DNA of 64,000 bases, taken from Liolophura sinensis. Lineage: Eukaryota; Mollusca; Polyplacophora; Chitonida; Chitonidae. Shown piece by piece: positions 24,286-35,300 of the stretch. The notes under the pieces were generated by a model. It was not told the origin of the DNA. It ran no database searches and was given only the letters and a program-made list of their open reading frames with translations. Every line of letters begins with the position of its first letter. Positions within the stretch are counted from its first letter, which is position 1. Where the stretch lies: contig NC_088301.1 in assembly GCF_032854445.1 (NCBI RefSeq), positions 51,571,187 through 51,635,186 on the forward strand, given 5' to 3'. Both the position numbers and the translations under genes were made by a program.

Positions 24286-25082
24286 CACATCTTTCCTTCA
24301 ACATTTTGCATTTCATTATAGACGTTTATTTTTATTTGCATGTTAAGTTTATGGAAAAGTGGTATAATTACGTGAGGTGTGGAAATCGAAAAAGAAAAAG
24401 CAAGTGTTCTAATTCGGAAGGTCCTGTTTGCACACAGAACTGGTGTCTGGAATCGGGTAAATACTGGTCAGAAGACCCGATGATGTTGATTTCATTACAG
24501 CAATCTTAACACCAGACCGACAAACTCACAAGAAGCATGGATATATTTCTAAGATTTCTCAAACGCTTACCGGTTACAAATGCCCGTATTATAGGAATCC
24601 TTTTGGCCCAGTTATTTAGTGTTTGTCATTAATGTTCGTCACGTGATCTGTACCACGTGTTTGTACTCAAAAATAAACATTTTACTGTTGTTATATCTTA
24701 AACATTTTCGTGTTGTGTATGGTGTAACCTTTGTGTTTATTATCTCCCCTAGACGAGTAATTTTAAGTAACCAACGGGCAACTTGAGAGGTCCCATAAGG
24801 GCTTCTCTGCCTCGGATGATTCAAGTGCTGGATACCTACAATTATCGGGACAGTGACTGTGTAATGTGGCAGGCCCCATATCATGGCATTAAACACCAAT
24901 CAAATAAACGTCGCCAGATATTCCTTATCCAGCTTGAAGTTTGATGGTTCATATTTCTAGTCCAGATTTGTTTTCGGAGTTACGCCAATGGCAACGTCGC
25001 TTCAGCTGGATATAGAAAATATGCTTAGTTCCAGCGAAGCTCTGTGGGGTCCTGACTACGTATACAGGGGCGAAAGAAGAAT

Positions 25083-25156
25083 GGGGGGGGGGGGGTGTCA
25101 TTATCCCAAACAGTTCGTTTGGGATAATTCCAGGGCCGAAACAGTTCGGCCCTGGA
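25083..25156. repeat. Poly-G tract followed by two tandem perfect hairpins
   Basis: A run of 13 G (25083-25095) precedes two hairpins lying directly end to end. In the first, ATTATCCCAAAC (25100-25111) and GTTTGGGATAAT (25117-25128) flank agttc. In the second, TCCAGGGCCGAA (25129-25140) and TTCGGCCCTGGA (25145-25156) flank acag. Both are perfect 12-bp stems and both carry AAACAGTTCG at the tip. No gene or terminator context is seen. Confidence 0.85.
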
Positions 25157-26318
25157 AGCTCTTGAATTCTATAGAACCGTACACGTGTTTGAGCCCCAGA
25201 TTTAATCTACAATTTATGGAGGGATGAGAAAAAATCTACCCTCAAGGTTGTCATGAAGTAAACAGCACTTTTCTGACACAAATTTAGTTGTCGAATCGCT
25301 TCAGTACCTTCCGTTGAAACATCCCTTATGTGAACTGTAAAATATTTACTCCAATAAAGCATGCGGATAATCTGAACATGTTAATTATACATTGACCAGA
25401 GTAATCAGGCCCGTAGGCAACGGGATGAAGAGGTGATGGGGGTTGTACAAAGCAGGCGAAACTATTAAAGCCAGGCCCCGCAAGCTCTGAGATTCCAGAC
25501 GGCCGGCGACAAACAGATATTCAGAGCCTTTAACCGGAACGCACAAAACATATAAACATAAAATATGGAGTTTTGCTGGGGTCTGGCGGATAAGAGGCCT
25601 TTTGGAGGTATTAATAGACCTCCATGTTTTCACTACGTTTGAAAGCTGAATTGCATCGACCGATTTTATAAATTACAAATTTCAGATACCAATTTTCAAC
25701 AACGACATGATCGTTTTTGAAATATCTGACCAATAAAATAAATGGGCCTACCGTGCGTAAATCTGTTTGAACAAATTTTAAAAAAAATGTTTTAACATCG
25801 GATTCAGAACGGTGAAGAAAGCATTGAAAATTCACTGGTATATATTTTATGTATTTGGGTCGGAAAAAGTTGGGGTGAACAGTAGTGCCGGGTGTAAAAA
25901 ATAACACTTCACCAGATAATAGCAGCCCTGCTGATACAGGTAGCTGCAACCGAACTAGCAACATCAAGTATATTGTGGTAACAAATTTATTTTATACAAG
26001 TGTTTAATGAAAACATCTGCAGGTCAGAAACATGATGTCAACTTATCATATGTTGACAAATGTTTGTTTCACACAGCGTTTTTAACGCGACTGACCTGGC
26101 TGGATGTGATGTAGGTGTCAACGTTGTTTGCAAGCCCACTGGACAAGCTGCCCTACAGATGCCTGTAGACGTTCACGCAGACAGAACACCGATCTAACCA
26201 GTTAATAAAGACGCGGAGCGTGAAACCCAAGATGCGGTATGTCAAACCCATCCAAGAGAAAAATCCAGACCTAAAAAGGGTTTTTACAAGGTTTATTTTT
26301 CTAATTATATGTACGGTA

Positions 26319-26535
26319 ATTTATTTGATTGGAGTTTTAGGTAATACTCAGGAATATTTCATTTATGTGACGGCGACCAGCACTATGGTGGGAGGAAACC
26401 CACGCAGGTTGCTGGCAGACCTTGACACGTACGACCGGAGAGAAAACCAGCATGACCTGGACTTGAACTCACAGCGCAGACATTGGTTAGATGGTCCTGG
26501 GTCATTATGCTGCACTAACATGCCAACAATTAGGC
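26319..26535 (-). repeat. tRNA-related SINE copy, minus strand
   Basis: Read on the minus strand, a head with a B-box-like gagttcaagtcc is followed by the tcgtacgtgtcaaggtctgcc and gggtttcctcccacc blocks, then gaaatattcctgagtatta and an AAAT-type tail. All modules of the family are present, in the same order as at 34171-34425. Confidence 0.8.
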
Positions 26536-26979
26536 CACTGTTGTCCCTCCAGGCCTTGGACCGATTTTTAGATTGTCGCAAAGATCTTGATGAAGATGTC
26601 CGGGTGCACATCAGTTGTGCACGTCACAGCAGTATTGTTCGTCAGTAAATTTAACAGCGTAGATGGGCGTGGCAATCTGGTTTCTTGTCCCCATCAAATA
26701 ATCAGATGTTGTACTAATTTTAATAATACCAACAGGGCTGAATGATAATTTTGATGTAGGTGTGCAAGTCTCGTTCATTAAATGTTTTGTTTCTTTTATT
26801 ACAGCTGCGGTATTTCATCAGGAAAATCAAATCGTTCAACGGAAGATACGTTCCACATTTCATTGTGAAGTCGCTGAAATCATGATACTGTTAACTAGTT
26901 TATCGCAATGCATTGACTCAGAAGCCTCTTACGCTATAAGTTTAAGTCAAGATTCCTTCGGTTGTCAATAAACAGCAGT

Positions 26980-27090
26980 TGATCGTGAGTTTTTCCAGAC
27001 CAGTTTCCTCCCACTCTAATGCTTACCGCCATTGCATCGAGAAATATTCTTGAGCATACAGTAAAACATCTTTCAGATAAATAAATAAAT
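26980..27090 (+). repeat. SINE 3' fragment
   Basis: The gtttcctcccac block, gagaaatattcttgagcat core and AAAT tail of the common SINE are present. The head and middle are missing or too diverged to recognise. Confidence 0.65.
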
Positions 27091-28834
27091 GTAACTAAAA
27101 AAAAATTACCTGTATATGTCATGCCTGAAGAAATAATAACGAAACTAACCTGTCATTGTTTGACCTTCAAACATAATTTACCCAAGATTTGCAAACATGT
27201 CTGTTATTAAGGATAGTGGTTGGGGTGTATATATCAGTGTCATATACATTCATTTCATTTGTAAAACCTTAGCCGTTCTCAACTCTAGCGTTCAAAAATA
27301 CAATTGTCTAACATGTTAATCTTAATAAATGTGAAATTGATCATAACCGAAGGGCTTTAATCAATCTATGTAGAGCAAAGTATTGTAAATTATTAAAATA
27401 TTATAAAGTATTTTAAATTTTTCGCAGAATCCCAGAAGCGAAACCTGAAGTCTTTGAAACAGGCATTGGTTGACATGGTAATGTGCGGGTCGGGTCATTT
27501 CGACTGAGACGGACTTTTTCTTTGGTACTTATACAAGCAATTTTTACAAATGTTATTAGCATCCTTGCCTTCTTCATTAAAAGTAGTTTTTCAAGCACAT
27601 GGGACATTTCTGTGTCATCTTATGACTTTATGAGCAAGTAAGACCGAGATCTGTTTTGCAATGGTTATGATTTGGGAATGTTCCTTAATAAAATAAAAAT
27701 CGACTTATTTTTGCTTTTGTATGAATTTCTGATCTGCACTGCATATGATGCTCATTGGCACAGTGGTACGTGTGGGATTACGTGTGGGATTAATACACAC
27801 CTAGTCTTGTGGTGTAATAAGAAATCGACACACTAAACACATGGGTATGGGCTATACAGTTGGTCATTTCTGTTCGACTGTACATAAAATCTGCGACAAT
27901 AACTTATCGGTCGTTATTAATATGTTATGCATGTGCTCACATGTAAGATAATGAAAAAACAAAGCATCAAAATAGGTATAAGAAGTCACAGCGACCAAAT
28001 TGCGTACATCCAAAAAGGAACGGCCATTCATTGCTGAAACTAAATTTATTTACAATACGAAGTACTAGAGGTATAAGTAAACATTTACATCTGAAATAAA
28101 TATAATTTTGTAACAGTTTATTCTTAGTATTCAGTTATCACTCATTGTACCATTCGAATATTTCACAGTAAACATGCTTTTGGCACCGGCCAGCCTTACG
28201 TCAATCTTTGGTTTCATCTAGCATAGACTAAATATATTGGACGCGCAACGTGAGCTTTGAACCAATTCACAAATGGTGACTTTTACAGAGATAGAAGAGG
28301 TTTAGAGGTAATACGGAAATATAGAGCCATGAGAAACTGTTACTTGATGGAAAAGTTTTCTATGCGTCCATCTGCATATTGCCATATCACTGTACCCTAC
28401 AACGAATGCAACGAACACGTATGAATTACATGTACCACCTAAAATGACGTACGAACACTGTATATAAAGCTCTAGACCTTCACAACTTGTGGTCACAAGG
28501 ACATTAGGATCCTATGCTTATCTTAACTCCAAATGCAGTTATAGGACCAACACAACGTTAAGCCGTGACAACGAACTGCTTGTATGTACAAGTATTACTA
28601 ACCTACAGACATACACACATATAATGACTGAAACTGTGTAGGTGAGAAATTGTAAGTCTAGCCTGTCACTTTTCATTTTCGGGCTCTTATCACATAGCTT
28701 TATAAGAAGCTTCCAAGGTGCCATCTGCGTGCCTTCATGTGAGGTTTCCACGTGTTTTTAGGCTGTCTGAAATATGAGCCTAAATGTCGAGCCGTTCAAT
28801 AAACACTAATCAAAGACCACCTTTCAAAGAAAAC

Positions 28835-29326
28835 TTACATCCTTTTGTTACAGTTCTTATCCTCTGTGATTGAACCCTTCTCCAGACCCATAATGAGTCG
28901 GTATTTATTCAGCCAAAATGTCCCCTTTTCTGACCCTACGCGACTAAGTTTGCTAGTGTCAAGACAAAATTGGCTCTCTTTGGTGTCCTTGCTCAGCGAC
29001 TCTTCAGTTTCGGACATCGGGTGCTTTTCGCAACGCATGGATTTGCTCTTGTCGTCTCCAGACATGGTAGACGTAGTGTGAGTTGGTCCAGATGTCTTGA
29101 TAATGGCACCCCGCCGAGTTTTGATGGTCCCCTCGTGCCAAAGCTGCCTCCATGCTGCTCGAGCCTCAAAGTTCCGCAGACAACGAAAGATAAAGATGCA
29201 AAAGCCCTGGAGTGACGTTGTAATGACGAAGAGGTATTGTAGTACCAGCTTAGCCTCCCCGATCGCCACCGCTCCAAAAATCCAAGAAATTCCCAGCAGT
29301 ACAAGCACGCTCATTACACCTCTTAC
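28835..29326 (-). other. GPCR last exon: TM6, TM7, cytoplasmic tail
   Basis: This exon encodes residues about 847-1009. GVMSVLVLLGISWIFG is the TM6 segment and LQYLFVITTSLQGFCIFIF the TM7 segment of adhesion receptors, followed by FRCLRNFEARAAW at the membrane exit. The tail is rich in Ser, Thr, Lys and Asp, with a polybasic KTRRG stretch, and ends at a TAA. The acceptor is a T-rich tract ending in ttag at 29327-29328. Confidence 0.93.
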
Positions 29327-32300
29327 CTAATAAAAAAACACGTAAAGACATTATTATTATTATTGTTATTATTATTGTTATTGTTATCCGCACGGTAAAC
29401 TGTAGTTCACATAAAAAGCAACAAACTGTCAGAACCGTATTATATTGTGTTGCACTTGAAAAAGAATTTTACACTTTTCAAAATTTTCAAAATCATAACA
29501 AGGACTCTTGGTTCTTCTAACTTAATATTCCTAAGACACCAAGGTTATCGAATCACACAGCTGACTTATACTTTGATCTAAGACTGAATTGGCTGTTATT
29601 CCCAAGCCAAGATTTTATTGCACTGCAAGAAAAAAGGGCCACATCGTTCACATTTCCGACTTCTACCATGTTTCCATGCTGAGAAAAGTCAAAGGTTATA
29701 GGTCTGGAGTTTGATTCAAAGTTGAGAATACATATAGACAGATTTATCACCCCCGGGCTGAATGCATTGATAATAATTTGATGCGCTAATTAACCAAATA
29801 CGCCGACAGATTGGACATAGACTGACAGGAGGCTGATAATCTTTTTTTCTGCAGATTTTAGCATATTACCTACGGAAAGTAGCGACCACACATTATATCT
29901 ATTAGCAAAGGGGATGAGTAATTTTAGACGAGTGACATCTAGTAATTTGCAGCTAACATCATTGCATTTTTTGACCGTAACGTTAGCTGCAGTTTATTAA
30001 ACAGGTAGGTTGCTACTATTTAAGAATATACATGAACAGTAAGAAGAAAACCCTGATTGAGGTAAATTGACAGGAGGCCGGATTTCATCGTTAATACGCG
30101 TGACCATTTGCCAGCTATCGCCATGTCTCCCCCCTCCCTGTAGTCTTTTATTCTTTTTATTAAAGTGCATCCGCATATCTTTGGTGTTTTTTGTGTTTAT
30201 GTTATCATTGTACCTGTGCCCCAGTCACGGTTCGCTTCCCGAGGGTGTTGTCAAATCTGGGTTTTAGCAGCACCCGCAGCAAGATGATGAAGACGACGAG
30301 GTTACACGTCAGCGCAACACAGACGGGGCCAATATAGGTACCGTAATAGAGTCCAACGTTCGCATGGGATAGCCGACAACTGCAAATCAAAATAAAAGTC
30401 CTTTGATCCCTGGTTTTCATTAATTGATATAGGAATAAAACTGTCAAAGGTCATTCAGATGATTGTTACAGAAAGGAACGGATCTTTCTTAGTCCTGTGA
30501 TTTGAAGACCTATAATCTAATCCGCCAAAGATGAATTAATGGATCACCTCTCCCTTTAGGTTATCGATCTGAGAAGTTGTGCCAAAGGTAAAATTCCCAA
30601 AAATTCTGTTTCATAAAAGTTTGAGACATAACCTGGTGAAAATATATTTCAATCGGAAGCGGAATGTTAAAAATCTCCAAAATATATCATGTATCATATT
30701 TCATTTTTAGAAGTGATTTTCACGGAATAAGGTAAAATTATAATACTGGTACCTAGAAAATGACTGATACAAATAGAGGTAATCATATGACAAATATTTT
30801 GCTATCAGATTGAGCGTTCTAAAGTGATACATAATCTTTTGTCATTTCCTCAGAGAACAGCTAAGAGCATGTCACTTTGAGATTGCCTAAACGATTTAGA
30901 TACGTGTAGCTGAAGGTATTTGATATATACTCTGAATTCTAAAAGCATGAGGTTCGAAAAATGCCAAAACCGGCATTGGTCCTCATCTAATGTTCTCCAG
31001 CCGTTAAAACGTTTGTGTGGTGAAGTCAAAGATAGGTCCGTGTTACTTTATATTTCATCTTCTACCCTAGTTAAAGTTGTGTCAAAACAAAGTTTCATTG
31101 AACCTTAATTCTTAGAAAATAATTACCGTTAAAGATACTTTGAATAAACATTAACCAGGTACTGTCTTATCCTTTCAATGTCAATAATGCACAATGTTTC
31201 TAATTGTATATAATTTCAGAGTCAGCTTTTCAATGAAACATGTTTAGAAGACCCGGGTCTGTAATATCGTCTGAGTCACTGGAACATTGCAAGTTTAAAG
31301 ATTACAAATCCTTCAATCAGTTTGTATGTTATAAAGCCAGAGAAAGCTAAAGTGTGCCTGTAAATTTGTTGTGTTTTTGGCATGTAATTCCTTTGCTTTG
31401 TTAGATAAACCAGATAATGTTAAGATAATATGGATTCTGCCTTTTGGGAGTTTCTCTAAGATCTTTGTTCATCAAAGCAATTGTCATTACTTTTATATAA
31501 ATCTACCAACCTGGTTGAATCCGGTTGACGGTAATTGTCTAGATCAACCGCGAGAGCAGTTGCCACAAAAACAGCCGGTATACCTGTAAAACAACACAGC
31601 TTTACCACTTCAATAACTTTAGTTTGGCAATTTGATATAAAGTACTTAGACCTAACAAAGCATGTGGTGATTAATCGTATGGCTTAATGATGGAGGATCG
31701 TACATGTATGTACTGAGCTCAGTTGTTCAAAATGGCAGCAGAACTCACGCCAGGTATTACATTTAGTCTAGATTTATGTACCATTTAATTTGTACTAAGA
31801 TGAGACTGACATTAACACCTTTCAATAAATGAATTGCCCCAGCTGTACATGGGCTCGTGTAAAGTGGAACGATACAGGTGGAAGCCTCCATTGATTGCTC
31901 AGTTGGTTAGCGTGCTAGCGCAGCGTACTGACCCAGGAGCTGACCGCCGTCATATAAGTGAAATATTCTTAAGCACGGCGTAAATCACCAGCCAAATAAA
32001 TAAATAAATAAGATACAATACCGTACATTTCTTTCAGAGAAGTCTCAGAAAGAGATGCACATACTCACCTGAAATGCTGGAGACTAAGTGGACGACTTAT
32101 ATTCATGAGCTTTAAAGGAGTACAAAACAGTTCTTATGCATTTAAGAGAATTTTTGTTATTTGCCACTGATGAACTGTATAAAAAGCACGCTCTAATACT
32201 ACGTCATGAAAAAAATAGAGGGTCCAAGGAATTAAAAAAAAAGTGTCCGTTATTGTTAAAGGAACTATGCAACTAGTTGAGAAATCGTCCCCCATACCGC

Positions 32301-35300
32301 TCGGGTGCCAACCTCCTCACACTGACAAATCCTCTGCGAAATGACGCAAGTGCTTCCCCGGTATGCGGTTAATGTTGTTATGTAACAGGTGTAGCCGATG
32401 AAAGAGGCACAGTTAAAATATTCGTTGCTAACCATCAGCCTACTGTATGCCGTTAAATGCATAGAATAATATCCTTTTCCGTCTAATGTTGGTATTTGAA
32501 ACAAGATTTGTCTTACAAATTATACTGTGAGTATATGGCAGTGTCTTTAACAGATATTTATTACGAAGCTAAACTGATAAACAGATGCGCCCTTTCTCAG
32601 TGTGATTACATGATTCATTATTTATACATCAGTGAAATCCCAGTATTTCCTTCACTGATAAAACTGTTATCTTCACTAGTTAGATATCACTTTTGTTATT
32701 TACATTTTGCTATTACATCGCTGGAGAATTGGACCCATGGACGACCGCATCGCAAGGCCGTGCACTTCCGCGCAATATATAGATAGTCCCAAAAAAAAAA
32801 GAAAAGAAATGGTAGAAATTCTTCTTGTGCTTAATTCAGGTAAATACCTACATTACATTAGCATTAAGCATCTTTGTAGAATGTATAATTACTTACAGAC
32901 GGCGTTTAAAACTGTAAAAAGGTTATGTGAGCGTGGACGTGGACGAAATTGCGTCGCGATTTATATACATGTAGAGAAAATGTCAGGATATAAATAATAA
33001 ATAGAATATTGCACAGTGAAGGTTGAATACCATAAATATTGTTCTCGTGAAAGGTAGAAATGATAACCCATCTCTCACTCGAGTAATATCTATGGTGTTC
33101 AGCCTTCACTGTGCAATATCCTCTATGTGCTGTTAGCGGAACTAAATAGCGTTTAAGTTTCATTGGATGAATACTGTATAATCTGTATAGATTTACAATA
33201 ATATATTTAAACTTATCTAACGAACAGCTTGACAATATATGACAATAAAAACAGAATTTCTTGTGTCATTCAAATTAATACCCATTCCATTACCTGACCT
33301 TGTTCAGCACTACAAAAAAATCGAACCGAACTCGTTATCCTATTCGACACAACGGTTTCAAGGCACTTATGCTACCACTGGGCTGATGTTGACAAATGCG
33401 TTAGAAGCGAATGTAGAGTCAGTCTGAACTTTCTTCTGAAATTATTTCTTTATTTTGGATTTATAAAAAAAAATATGATTGCGGGAACCATCACGCTACT
33501 TCGTTATAGCTTACTACTCCCTAACTAGACGCCAAATATGTGGAATTGATTTTGGTTTACGAATTTTTTTATTATGAAGGGAATTCCCGCAGGAAAACGC
33601 CTTAAAATAGAAAAATCTGATATTGATCCTACTTTTGTCTTGTGGTAAAACAGAAAGTATAAATCACACCACTCCAATTTTTCACACACATTTTCCTCAT
33701 TGACTGTACTTCACATTCAATTAAGTTTTACTTGTTTCTCTACATGAACCAAATAACACCTCACTGCTGCACCCAAGTGAGCCGATTTTTATCTAGTTGC
33801 AGGGCACCCTTATGAGCACATTGTCCTAATGTCTAGAATTATAATTTAAAGGTAAATATTAGAACCTACCCCATCCAGCAACTACTCTTTTAAGGAGGAA
33901 GTGCTTCTCGTACATGGCAAAGACACGGACCAGCAGCCTATACAGGTTGAAAGCTTCGATGCCCATCCATATCAGGGTACTAAGCACGGTGTAGTGAATC
34001 AGCACGGCCACGCTCGTACACGCGTCCCTGTACCCCAGTACAACCTCATCCCCTCCAACCACAAACAACAGGTGCATGAACAACATCGACGCCCCCAAGT
34101 GAAGCAAAATCTGACCCGATTTGTTCCGGTGCAAACACCTGAAATATACAACTTCGTGAACAATCAAGGGGGCCTCCGTGGCAGAGGGGCTAGCACACCA
34201 GCGCGGCGCTGTGACTCAGGACTTCAAGTCCAGCTCATGTCCGCTTCCTCTCGGGCAGTACGTGGGGAGACCTGTCAGTAATCTGCGGATGGTCGTGGGT
34301 TTCCCCTGGACTTTATCCGATTTCCTCCCACAATAATGCTGGTCGCCGTATTATAAGTGAAATATTCTTGAGTACGGCATAAAACACCAATGAAATAAAT
34401 AAATAAATAAATAAATGAACAATAAACATTTTGTTGATTCTGTTATATAGAGGTTTCTCATTATCTAAATCAGCATAAAACCAAATTATTAAACTTAATC
34501 TGAATTACAATAACCTGCATGGCAATTAAACTGACAGCTACAGAGCAGCTCTTTATTTATTTATTTGATTGTTGTTTGAAAGTGTGCTCCAGACGTTTCA
34601 TGGTGGCAGCCAGTTTTTACAGGTGGATGAAAAACCAAAATGCCCGGAGTAAACCACCGATCTTCACCAAGTAGCCGGGAAACCCAGTGACTTAAAACAC
34701 TGGTTAGTAGTTAAAAGCGGCCAAAACAGCGAGCTGGAATCGAACCATTCGATAAGAATTACATGTGTATACATGTGTATGCTTTTGCTGAATTTACACT
34801 GAATGCACTAACTAAAGTAATATAATTGTAGGCTATCAGATCTTATTTGTGAGAATTTATTGGGTCTGTCAAAATCCTGTGGATGGTCGTGGGTTTCCCC
34901 CGGGCTCTGCCTCTATTCCTCCCACCATAATGTCGGCTGCCGTCGTATAAGGGAAATGTTCTTGAGTACGGCGTAAAACACCAATAAAATAAAATAAATG
35001 AATAAATGTGAATTTATAACACGTTATGACTTACGGAAAGATGGCGTAGGTGATGAGCGTCAGCGTCAGGCCGGTGATAGAAAGACCACTGCCCACGAAC
35101 GATATGATGGATAGGACGTTGGTGTGAACCTTCTCTATAACCACATTCGGGTCAACGTCCTAATAAAGAAATAAAAATAATTCATCACTGTGTTTCCTTC
35201 TGTTTGTTTTACAACAACTGTTCTATGATGACCACTCTGCACCATGTTCAAAGCTCGTTTTGTTAATCTGTTGAACATCATGTAATACATCTTTTCTTGT

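Larger units (their letters stand above)
24286..28834. other. Intergenic region between HCF-1 and GPCR 3' ends
   Basis: The two flanking genes converge here. No coding exon could be supported. The interval holds a poly-G run and paired hairpins (25083-25156), a minus-strand SINE (26319-26535) and a SINE 3' fragment (26980-27090). The 142-codon frame at 26220-26648 reads mostly through the antisense SINE. The GPCR 3' UTR likely covers part of 28045-28834: plus-strand TTTATT, which is AATAAA on the minus strand, occurs at 28045-28050 and 28117-28122. Confidence 0.55.

Noticed and set aside
26220-26648. 142-codon frame resembling a small membrane protein
   Set aside because: Most of it reads antisense through the SINE at 26319-26535, and the hydrophobic start lies in the SINE tail.
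28845-29330. Three plus-strand frames of about 80 codons
   Set aside because: They are antisense shadows of the last GPCR exon, which carries recognisable TM6 and TM7.
33901-34281. 126-codon plus-strand frame
   Set aside because: It is antisense to GPCR exon 11 and runs into the adjacent SINE.
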